In this document: positions 1-5,416 of the stretch, in pieces
Numbering within the stretch: the stretch's first letter is position 1
Layout of the letters: each line of letters begins with the position of its first letter
Origin: Acidobacteriaceae bacterium
GTDB taxonomy: Bacteria > Acidobacteriota > Terriglobia > Terriglobales > Acidobacteriaceae
Length of the DNA stretch: 8,568 bases
Direction: 5' to 3'
Assembly (NCBI GenBank): GCA_031296355.1
Contig: JARLFX010000341.1
Coordinates: 1 to 8,568, forward strand
Program-made: the position numbers and the translations under genes
Notes under the pieces: generated by a model
The model's input: only the letters and a program-made list of their open reading frames with translations
What the model was told of the DNA's origin: nothing
Databases searched by the model: none

Positions 1-455
1 CCGTACCACGCGCGCTTGTCCGGCGGAGCATTCTCCACCGCCAGCAGCACCGCGCCGCCCCACTCGCCGCCCAGTCCCAGCCCCTGCCCGAACCGGCACA
101 GCGCCAGCAGCAGCGGCGCTGCCACGCCGATGGCTCCATACGTTGGCAGTGCGCCAATCGCCACCGTGCACAACCCCATCGTCAGCAGCGCAATCACCAG
201 CGTCGTCTTGCGCCCGATGCGGTCGCCAAAGTGCCCGAACAGCGTAGACCCGATAGGCCGCGCAAAGAACGCAATGCCAAACGTCGCCAGCGAAGCCAGC
301 GTGGCCGCCGTGGCATTCGCGCTGGGAAAGAACAGGCGCGGAAACACCAGCACCGCCGCCGTTCCATAGATATAAAAATCAAAAAACTCGATCGTCGATC
401 CGATCACGCTTGCCAACAGTACGCGTACTGCCGAATTCACACGCTTCTCACTCAT
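1..455 (-). CDS. MFS transporter, metabolite:H+ symporter (MHS) type, 5' part only
   Basis: The first 151 codons are visible; the gene runs off the left edge. The protein begins MSEKRVNSAVRVLLASVIGS and continues with an IEFFDFYIYGTAA segment (about residues 22-34). That segment is typical of helix 1 in the metabolite:H+ symporter branch of the major facilitator superfamily (ProP, KgtP and ShiA relatives). The loop between helices 2 and 3 carries the MFS signature GHFGDRIGRKTT (about 74-85), and a glycine-rich RFGQGLGLGGEWGG stretch (121-134) fits helix 4. The ATG at 455 has GGAGAG 9 nt upstream. Family members import small organic solutes such as carboxylates, osmolytes or shikimate with protons across the inner membrane. 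The substrate cannot be told from this half. It is divergent from the hydrolase gene. Family assignment is firm; the specific role is unknown. Confidence 0.9.
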   Translation of the reverse strand, partial: MSEKRVNSAVRVLLASVIGSTIEFFDFYIYGTAAVLVFPRLFFPSANATAATLASLATFGIAFFARPIGSTLFGHFGDRIGRKTTLVIALLTMGLCTVAIGALPTYGAIGVAAPLLLALCRFGQGLGLGGEWGGAVLLAVENAPPDKRAWY

Positions 456-526
456 GCCAATGCTCTCTCCATCCCCCGCACCACCATACTGAGCCTCCTG
501 ATTTACCCTTAGCGCAGCTCTCGCTC

Positions 527-561
527 GTCATCCTGAACGCAGCAGAGGGATTGTTCTTGTG
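527..561 (+). repeat. Diverged copy of dispersed intergenic repeat
   Basis: GTCATCCTGAACGCAGCAGA followed by GGGATTGTTCTT lines up with GTCATTCTGAGCGCAGCGAA at 8223, with a handful of substitutions, and both are followed by TTGTTCTT a short way on. Both copies lie in intergenic DNA on the same strand. Repeats of this GTCAT(T/C)CTGA type are, to my knowledge, common between genes of Acidobacteriota. No function is shown here. Confidence 0.6.
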
Positions 562-600
562 TTTCTATCAGTAGTTGGATTTACAGCTGGTCGGGGTGTC

Positions 601-624
601 GAACACGTTCCGATGCACGTGTTC
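601..624. promoter_or_regulatory. Perfect 8-bp inverted repeat, possible operator
   Basis: GAACACGT, an 8-nt spacer, then ACGTGTTC form a perfect dyad about 160 bp before the hydrolase start and 146 bp before the MFS start. The right arm includes GCACGTG (615-621), which recurs as the 8-bp palindrome GCACGTGC at 694-701. The arrangement resembles a dimeric regulator site, but a chance palindrome or an RNA stem is also possible. Confidence 0.35.
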
Positions 625-693
625 ATTCGGGGTTATCAGCAGTATGCACGACTCTGAAACAGATGTCTCGCCCTAAATCCCGCTCGCGCCTTT

Positions 694-701
694 GCACGTG
701 C
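694..701. promoter_or_regulatory. GCACGTGC palindrome upstream of the hydrolase
   Basis: This is an 8-bp perfect palindrome 83 bp before the hydrolase ATG. It repeats the GCACGTG core found at 615-621 within the inverted repeat. Two occurrences of a 7-mer in one intergenic region are suggestive only. Confidence 0.25.
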
Positions 702-784
702 TGGATTGTTTGCTTGCAACCATATACCGTGCAGATTATCCAATACCGTCCGCAACTTGACCGCTCCTCGGGGGTTCTTAAATC

Positions 785-1690
785 ATGCCTTCTTCTCGCC
801 GCAACTCCATCATCCGCCTGCTGTCCGCCTGCATATTCTTCCCTGTTGCCCTTGCCGCCCTAGCGCAGGATGAAGCCGCCCCTCGCGTTGTCGTCCCACC
901 GGCGGGCTACACTTCCCATCTCGATGTCACCTATGTGAAGGTCGGCGACTGGGAAGGCAAGATGGACCTCTTCCTCCCCCCGAAGCAGAACGGTCCCTCT
1001 CCCGCCATCATCAAGATCCACGGCGGCGGCTGGAATCACGGCACCCGCGTCTCTCCCGGTGGCGCCTACTTCCACCTGGGCTTCGCGCTCATCAATGTCG
1101 AATACAGGTTCGTACAGGCCGCCCCTGCCCCTGCCGCCATTCAAGACACCCGCTGCGCGCTGAAGTACGTCATCAGCCACGCGAAGGAGCTTAACATCGA
1201 CCCCAGCCGCATCGTCCTGCAGGGCGGCTCCGCGGGCGGCCATCTCGTGCTCATGACCGGACTGCTCGGCAATGATCGCCGCTTTGACGTCAACTGCCCC
1301 GGCAATACCGATATGAAGGTTGCCGCTATCGTTGACGACTTCGGTCCCACAGACTTTACCGCGCAATCCTGGCCCCTCATCGGCAGGAACAAGTCCGTCG
1401 TCAACTGGCTCGGCAGCAACGCTGCCAACGAAGCCTTCAAAGCCTCCGTCTCGCCTCTCAGCTATGTCACCCGCCAGAGCCCGCCGGTCATCATCTTCCA
1501 CGGCGATCAGGACCACACCGTGCCCTTCGAACAATCCGCCGTGCTAGAAGAAAAGCTGAAGGCCGCCGGCGTGAAAACGGAACTCGTCCCCGTACCCGGC
1601 GCAGGGCACGGCAAATTCACCCATGAGCAGAACGCCATGGAAGAGTCGAAGATTCAGGATTTCCTGAGATCCGCCGGCGTTCTCAAGTAG
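785..1690 (+). CDS. Secreted alpha/beta hydrolase (BD-FAE / esterase-lipase type)
   Basis: This 301-residue protein has an N-terminal Sec-type signal peptide: basic SSRR, a hydrophobic core, and probable cleavage after ALA at about residue 27. The mature hydrolase would act in the periplasm or outside the cell. The oxyanion-hole motif HGGGW lies at 79-83 and the nucleophile elbow GGSAGG at 147-152 (Ser149). The acid is in HGDQDHTVP (probably Asp243) and the base in GAGHG (His275), so the catalytic triad is complete. HGGG together with GxSxGG places it with the hormone-sensitive-lipase/BD-FAE-like esterases, which cut carboxylic esters such as acyl or feruloyl groups on carbohydrates. The actual substrate is unknown. 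Length is normal for the family. The ATG is preceded by GGGGG at 770-774, a weak ribosome site, but the signal peptide begins cleanly here, which supports the start. It stands alone as a transcription unit, divergent from the MFS gene. Confidence 0.92.
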   Translation: MPSSRRNSIIRLLSACIFFPVALAALAQDEAAPRVVVPPAGYTSHLDVTYVKVGDWEGKMDLFLPPKQNGPSPAIIKIHGGGWNHGTRVSPGGAYFHLGFALINVEYRFVQAAPAPAAIQDTRCALKYVISHAKELNIDPSRIVLQGGSAGGHLVLMTGLLGNDRRFDVNCPGNTDMKVAAIVDDFGPTDFTAQSWPLIGRNKSVVNWLGSNAANEAFKASVSPLSYVTRQSPPVIIFHGDQDHTVPFEQSAVLEEKLKAAGVKTELVPVPGAGHGKFTHEQNAMEESKIQDFLRSAGVLK

Positions 1691-1699
1691 TTCTTAGCC

Positions 1700-1729
1700 C
1701 CCGGCAGATGCGCAGATACTGCTGCTGGG
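1700..1729 (+). terminator. Weak hairpin after the hydrolase gene
   Basis: CCCGGCAG (1700-1707) can pair with CTGCTGGG (1722-1729) through one G-U pair, with a 14-nt loop, starting 10 nt after the stop codon. No T-run follows directly; the nearest is TTTTTT at 1761-1766. A terminator role is possible but not well supported. Confidence 0.2.
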
Positions 1730-1825
1730 CATAACCCCGGGCGCGTGTTCAGCATGTAGCTTTTTTAGTCTTCCGGTATATTTCCCCCGCCCCCAGACGT
1801 GAAATCCGCATCTCATGTAAATGAA

Positions 1826-1857
1826 GACCGGTACAGCCGATAAGGTCTGTACCGGTC
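1826..1857. promoter_or_regulatory. Perfect 11-bp inverted repeat in front of a small membrane protein gene
   Basis: GACCGGTACAG (1826-1836) and CTGTACCGGTC (1847-1857) are exact reverse complements around a 10-nt spacer. Each arm also contains the self-palindrome ACCGGT (1827-1832 and 1851-1856). The element ends about 34 nt before the ATG at 1892. No T-run follows, so a simple rho-independent terminator is unlikely. It could be an operator for a dimeric regulator or a stem-loop in the mRNA leader. Confidence 0.55.
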
Positions 1858-1881
1858 GCTCATTCTGGACCATGCAGAGAC

Positions 1882-1886
1882 GGAGG
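1882..1886 (+). promoter_or_regulatory. Strong Shine-Dalgarno GGAGG that decides the start
   Basis: GGAGG lies 2 nt before the ATG at 1889 and 5 nt before the in-frame ATG at 1892. The spacing favours the second ATG. A consensus ribosome site is the main argument that the small frame behind it is a real gene. Confidence 0.55.
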
Positions 1887-1891
1887 ACATG

Positions 1892-2077
1892 ATGGTGATT
1901 GCAATCCTTGCCGCAGCGCTTTTCTTGATCACATTAGCTGCATTGCCCACGTGGCGGCAGATCAAAGCCATACGCACCGCAATGCTCCAACCGGAACACA
2001 GCCGCGAAGCCATTTTGCTGCGCAATGCCACAGAGTACGGCACCAATATTCCCTACTGGCTGCAGCGCCGCCGGTAA
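1892..2077 (+). CDS. Small single-pass membrane protein, unknown function
   Basis: The 61-residue product (62 if the ATG at 1889 is used) opens with about 20 hydrophobic residues, VIAILAAALFLITLAALP, enough for one membrane helix. A basic, polar tail follows, with WRQIKAIRTAM, an acidic/polar middle and a RRR C-terminus. The positive tail suggests the C-terminus is cytoplasmic, or that the helix acts as an N-terminal anchor. A strong GGAGG precedes the start, and codon choice looks like that of the neighbouring genes. It lies 121 nt upstream of the LytTR regulator on the same strand, so the two may be related, although a separate promoter candidate sits in front of the regulator. I do not recognise the family. 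It could be a small membrane-anchored accessory protein or, less likely, a chance frame. Confidence 0.5.
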   Translation: MVIAILAAALFLITLAALPTWRQIKAIRTAMLQPEHSREAILLRNATEYGTNIPYWLQRRR

Positions 2078-2148
2078 CTCGGCTTACGCAGCAGGCGCGC
2101 CCGCGGGTACGCTCCCGCTCATCTCTGCCCACATCCTGCCATGTCTTC

Positions 2149-2154
2149 TATACA
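2149..2154 (+). promoter_or_regulatory. Candidate -10 box for the LytTR regulator gene
   Basis: TATACA matches the sigma-70 -10 consensus at four of six positions. It would place transcription start near 2161, at the foot of the hairpin that covers the ribosome site. No good -35 box is seen at the usual distance, so the call is tentative. Confidence 0.3.
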
Positions 2155-2158
2155 CTAG

Positions 2159-2195
2159 GAAACGCAGCTCTTCCTTCCTGGAGGACCTGCGTTTC
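2159..2195 (+). promoter_or_regulatory. Leader hairpin enclosing the Shine-Dalgarno of the LytTR gene
   Basis: GAAACGCAG (2159-2167) pairs perfectly with CTGCGTTTC (2187-2195). The 19-nt interior contains GGAGG (2180-2184), and TCCT (2172-2175) can pair with AGGA (2182-2185) within it. The stem ends 3 nt before the ATG at 2199. As RNA, this could shield the ribosome site. As DNA, the dyad could be an operator. Without structure the GGAGG to ATG distance is 14 nt, longer than usual. Confidence 0.5.
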
Positions 2196-2198
2196 GCC

Positions 2199-3020
2199 AT
2201 GTCCTTAACCGCTCTCATCGTCGACGACGAACAACTGGCGCGCGCCGAGCTGCGTTATCTGCTGGAGAATGCCGGCGGCGTAGAGATTCTGGCTGAGGGC
2301 GCCAATGGCATTGAAGCCGTACACCTCATCCAGACCCACAAACCCGACGTCGTCTTCCTCGATGTGCAAATGCCCGGCCTTGATGGCTTTGCCGTCATCA
2401 AGAAGCTACTGGAAAAGCATCAGCCCGCCGAACTTCCGCAGATGATCTTCGCCACCGCCTTTGATCAGTACGCCGTCCGCGCGTTTGAAGTGAATGCAGT
2501 GGATTATCTGTTGAAGCCGTTTGACCAGGCGCGCGTGCAGCAGACCATTGAGAAGGCGCAGAAGCGCTTTGCCGAGCGTCAGGCCACCGATGGCGCAGAA
2601 CAGATGAATGAAGTCCACGGCGCCAGGCTGGATGCTCTGGTCAAGCTACTCTCTGACCAGAATGGCACAGTGCAGACTCGACGCCAGGGCAAGGTCGTCA
2701 TCCGCACCCAGAACCGCCTGCTGCTCGTGGATCCACGCGATATCTGCTATGCCAGCATTGAGGACGGCACCATCAGCGTGGCCACGCAAACGCTCGAAGG
2801 CTCCTCCACTTGCCGCACGCTGGAGGAGTTGATGGATCAGCTCGACTCCACATCGTTCTGGCGCGCGCACCGCTCCTATGTGGTCAATATCGAACACATC
2901 AGCGAAGTCGTGCCGTGGTTCAAATCCAGCTACCAGCTGCGCATGGATGATCGCGCGAAGAAAGAAATCCCCGTCAGCCGCGCCCAGACCAAGCGCCTCC
3001 GCGAGCTCTTCAACCTCTAG
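2199..3020 (+). CDS. LytTR-family DNA-binding response regulator
   Basis: This 273-residue two-component response regulator has an N-terminal receiver domain (about 4-122) with Asp9/Asp10, the phospho-acceptor Asp55 in FLDVQMPG, Thr86 in ATAFDQYA and Lys106 in LLKPF. All the expected switch residues are present. A linker of about 45 residues leads to a LytTR DNA-binding domain (about 165-270). That domain carries the family hallmark FWRAHRSYVVNIEHI (220-234) and a C-terminal IPVSRAQTKRLRELF. Such proteins (AlgR/LytR/VirR class) bind direct repeats in promoters after phosphorylation by a partner kinase. The frame stays open upstream to 2025, but the receiver domain starts right after the ATG at 2199, so that start is preferred. 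No kinase gene is visible nearby. The 3' end overlaps the opposing oxidoreductase gene by 4 nt. The leader hairpin suggests translational control or autoregulation. Confidence 0.93.
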   Translation: MSLTALIVDDEQLARAELRYLLENAGGVEILAEGANGIEAVHLIQTHKPDVVFLDVQMPGLDGFAVIKKLLEKHQPAELPQMIFATAFDQYAVRAFEVNAVDYLLKPFDQARVQQTIEKAQKRFAERQATDGAEQMNEVHGARLDALVKLLSDQNGTVQTRRQGKVVIRTQNRLLLVDPRDICYASIEDGTISVATQTLEGSSTCRTLEELMDQLDSTSFWRAHRSYVVNIEHISEVVPWFKSSYQLRMDDRAKKEIPVSRAQTKRLRELFNL

Positions 3021-3724
3021 TCGTAGCGCTCAAAGACGATCTGCTTGCGGTCCCAGCCCAGTTCCTTCAGATGCGTGCGATGCGCATTCACAAACGAACT
3101 CAACCCCACGATATATGCCTCGCGAATCGCCGGTTGTTGCCTCAGCACCTCATCCACCGCCGCCAACGACTTCGCGTGTTCCGCATCATCCACAACCGGC
3201 AGATAGTGCAGTGCCGGGAGCGCGGCAAACTCGCTGCCATACAGCGCCGCCCCCGCCCCACTGCTCGCCTGGATCAGGTGAGCCTGCAGTTGCGGCGATG
3301 CCTGCAGCATGCTGCGCACCGGAGCAATGCCCGTCTCCTCTGCCAGAAAAAGCACCGGCCCTGAGACGCCGCGTAGCATAAAGTTGCCGTGCGGCCCATG
3401 AAACTCCAGCGTCGCCCCCAGCTCCATATCGCACAGCAGGTTCGAGAAAAATCCACCCGGGTCCGCCTGCACGCGATTCACACACAGCTCGATCCGCCCT
3501 TCGCGCGGTGCCGACGCCAGCGAATAGGCCCGCGTCTCCGTACGCATCTCTCCTGCGCGAGGATGCCCCGGCGGCAGCATGCGCTGCTGCAATACTGAGA
3601 TGAATTGTCCAGGCGTGAAACTAAAATCCTCGTCGACTGCGAGTTCCAGGTGAAAGGTCTGCGTCTCCTGCGAGAGCAGAAGCTTGTGCAGCAGCGTGGC
3701 TGTCAGGGTCTCACGTTCCGTCAT
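3017..3724 (-). CDS. FAD/NAD(P)-binding oxidoreductase (ferredoxin-NADP reductase-like)
   Basis: This 235-residue cytoplasmic flavoprotein has the two-domain ferredoxin reductase fold. The FAD domain (about 5-115) shows PGQFISV (38-44), the flavin motif RAYSLAS (65-71) and the phosphate-binding GGFFSNLL (90-97). The nucleotide domain begins at VLFLAEETGIAPVRSML (124-140). Family members normally have G-T-G-I-A-P there; here the first Gly is Glu130. The usual C-terminal YxCGP motif reads YIVGLSS (204-210), without Cys or Pro. Nucleotide binding may therefore differ. There is no iron-sulfur domain, so electrons must pass to or from a separate partner that I cannot identify. The ATG at 3724 follows a G-rich stretch (GGGGG, 6 nt away). 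It lies 70 nt downstream of the glycosyltransferase gene on the same strand and may be co-transcribed. Its stop shares CTAG with the regulator gene's stop. Confidence 0.88.
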   Translation of the reverse strand: MTERETLTATLLHKLLLSQETQTFHLELAVDEDFSFTPGQFISVLQQRMLPPGHPRAGEMRTETRAYSLASAPREGRIELCVNRVQADPGGFFSNLLCDMELGATLEFHGPHGNFMLRGVSGPVLFLAEETGIAPVRSMLQASPQLQAHLIQASSGAGAALYGSEFAALPALHYLPVVDDAEHAKSLAAVDEVLRQQPAIREAYIVGLSSFVNAHRTHLKELGWDRKQIVFERYD

Positions 3725-3794
3725 AGCGCCCCCAGGCTCATGGGAGCATTGGCACGTTCACAAAGTTGCATGCACTCAGAATATCGTCTTGCAG

Positions 3795-5162
3795 CTATAC
3801 GCCGGCGGTCAGCTTTTCCAGCTCAGCCACATCGCTCAGTTCGTCCTGGTCCTTTGTCTTTCTCAGGCTCAGCATACCCATTGCAACCAGAATCACAATC
3901 TCCGGCTCAATCGGCTGACGATAATCCATCGACGTATGCGTCAGGTAGTAGGTGAGGGGGAATACCGCGACCACCACCACATAGGGCAGCGCGTGACGGC
4001 GATCCATCTTCCACCAGCGCCGCAGACCGCACACCATGAAGAATGTAACTGCGCTGCAGAAGAACAGGTTCGGAACATCCAGCGGCTCTTCTTTCAAATA
4101 CTCGCCCGTGAAGCTCCAGAAGCCGGTCCAGAAGCGGAAGATACGGCGTCCTGTCACCTCGGCGAACAGCACCGGGTGCTGGCGAACCCAGGTCATGCCC
4201 AGCACGTGCTTCTCTGCCAGGTAAGCCACTTCGCCCTGCGCCTCAAACTTCTGCATCTCCCCAATATTGGTCGCGGGATGCGCATTGCCGGGATTGGTGC
4301 GGGTCATGTCGCCATGGTTGCCGGCCCAGAACTCCAGCCAGAAGCCATCGCGGACCGGCACCACGCCATGCATCGCGCGGTAATTACGCACCGTCCATGG
4401 CATCAGCATCATCAGGAATGCAACCACCGTCAGCGTGGCGCGAAGCGCCACCTTGCCGCCCGAGCGATGCACACGAACCATCGCCATCAGCAGCAGAAAC
4501 GGCAGCAGCGAAAGAATGGAGGGATTGGAGAGCGCCGTAACGCCGTACAACACGCCATAGCCGAACCAGGCCATCAGCCGCGTCTTCACATCCAGCCGCT
4601 GTGCAAAGTAGAAGCACCATGCAAACAGCATCGACGTCAGCGCATAGTCCCACACCTGGGCGCTGGCATAGTAAATGGCAAAGGGGTAAACCACCCATAT
4701 CCATCCCGCCAGCCGTGCAGCCTTCTCGCCCACGGCATCCCGCAGGCAAAGATAGATGGGAATGCAGGTCAACGCAGAGAACAGGCTATCCAGCATCAAA
4801 ATCACAACAGCCGACTTCGGCGAATAGAGCCCGTACGTACGGAAAACGCCCGCCAGCAGGTACGGAAACAGCGGCGGAACCAATGCCGTAGCCCCTGTGG
4901 AGTGGAAGAAGGGAGAGGTAAAACCGCGGCCCAGAGCAATGCTGCGAGCTACCCAGCCCATCTCCGCGCTGAACTGTCCAAAGTCGCCCTGCGGCGAAGA
5001 GATCCCACGGAAGGAGAATGCCACCACAATGGCGCGCAGGATCATTCCGCAGCCAACCATGATGGATAACAGCATTCTGCTGGACTCGATTGACAACCAG
5101 TTAGCTTGTGGCGAGTCGCATTCCTGCGCGAGATCGGTCGGTTCGAGAGCTGTTACCTGCAT
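3795..5162 (-). CDS. GT-C membrane glycosyltransferase, family 39 / PMT-like
   Basis: This 455-residue polytopic inner-membrane protein has hydrophobic helices at roughly 31-50, 95-110, 117-138, 150-168, 175-188, 195-231, 240-257, 366-382, 393-408 and 419-434. The first periplasmic loop reads GDFGQFSAEMGWVARSIALG (59-78), then RGFTSPF and later PPLFPYLL (96-103). This is the layout of bacterial family-39-like transferases, with the candidate acidic catalytic residues Asp60 and Glu67. A large extramembrane segment (about 258-360) and a late YRQPIEP motif (414-420) also fit. Such enzymes move a sugar from a polyprenyl-phosphate donor to a lipid, glycan or protein on the outer face of the inner membrane. 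Donor and acceptor are unknown. GAGGA lies about 12 nt before the ATG. Downstream on the same strand is the oxidoreductase gene; upstream, after 254 nt, is the acyltransferase gene. Confidence 0.85.
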   Translation of the reverse strand: MQVTALEPTDLAQECDSPQANWLSIESSRMLLSIMVGCGMILRAIVVAFSFRGISSPQGDFGQFSAEMGWVARSIALGRGFTSPFFHSTGATALVPPLFPYLLAGVFRTYGLYSPKSAVVILMLDSLFSALTCIPIYLCLRDAVGEKAARLAGWIWVVYPFAIYYASAQVWDYALTSMLFAWCFYFAQRLDVKTRLMAWFGYGVLYGVTALSNPSILSLLPFLLLMAMVRVHRSGGKVALRATLTVVAFLMMLMPWTVRNYRAMHGVVPVRDGFWLEFWAGNHGDMTRTNPGNAHPATNIGEMQKFEAQGEVAYLAEKHVLGMTWVRQHPVLFAEVTGRRIFRFWTGFWSFTGEYLKEEPLDVPNLFFCSAVTFFMVCGLRRWWKMDRRHALPYVVVVAVFPLTYYLTHTSMDYRQPIEPEIVILVAMGMLSLRKTKDQDELSDVAELEKLTAGV

Positions 5163-5416
5163 TCGTAACTGAAGTCCTCTGCACTTGGTTTAGTGCGGTT
5201 TTCGATCGGCCAAAGGTCACACGAATAGCGTGCAAAGAGAATGGGGATGTTCTCTAACTGTGTGTATATGCCAAAGTTTACCTTATAGAGAGCTGTTTCG
5301 CACAGACAGTTCGACGCTGAATCCTGTTCATCAGATTACAAAATTGAACCCATAATCCTTGCTTATGTTGTCTTTCATCCAAGTCTATGTAAATGAAGCA
5401 CCTTCGTCCGCACCCA
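5163..5416. other. AT-richer intergenic gap between acyltransferase and glycosyltransferase genes
   Basis: These 254 bases are visibly richer in A and T than the flanking genes, most clearly at 5240-5400. No coding frame with a ribosome site was found. The stretch probably carries the minus-strand promoter of the glycosyltransferase gene; TATAAG on the minus strand (plus positions 5283-5288) is one possible -10 box without a good -35. No clear terminator hairpin follows the acyltransferase stop at 5417. Confidence 0.4.

Larger units (their letters stand above)
456..784. other. Divergent intergenic region between MFS and hydrolase genes
   Basis: These 329 bases hold no convincing gene. The region must contain the promoters of both divergent genes, but I see no pair of -35 and -10 boxes good enough to name. 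It holds a diverged copy of a dispersed repeat (527-561), a perfect 8-bp inverted repeat (601-624) and a second CACGTG palindrome (694-701). The short open frame at 663-863 overlaps the hydrolase start in another frame and has no Shine-Dalgarno sequence, so it is not called. Confidence 0.6.

Noticed and set aside
100..120. Inverted repeat AGCGCC/GGCGCT within the MFS gene
   Set aside because: It encodes a conserved Leu/Ala-rich helix; short GC palindromes are expected by chance in such coding DNA.
231..512. Plus-strand frames antisense to the MFS gene
   Set aside because: The minus-strand frame has clear MFS motifs; these products are Arg-rich shadows.
860..1534. 224-codon minus-strand frame inside the hydrolase gene
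   Set aside because: It is antisense to a gene with a full catalytic triad; the product is Gly/Val/Asp-rich with no recognisable motif or ribosome site.
1815..1826. ATGTAAATGAAG shared with about 5388-5399
   Set aside because: A 12-nt match with no similar flanks and no structure; treated as coincidence.
2025..2198. N-terminal extension of the LytTR regulator to the ATG at 2025
   Set aside because: The extension overlaps the small membrane protein gene, has no ribosome site and adds a low-complexity stretch before a receiver domain that is complete from 2199.
3684..5069. 461-codon open frame on the plus strand across the glycosyltransferase gene
   Set aside because: Its product is rich in His, Gln and Arg with no domain or membrane pattern. 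The minus-strand frame over the same DNA has clear GT-C helices and motifs, so this is a high-GC shadow frame.
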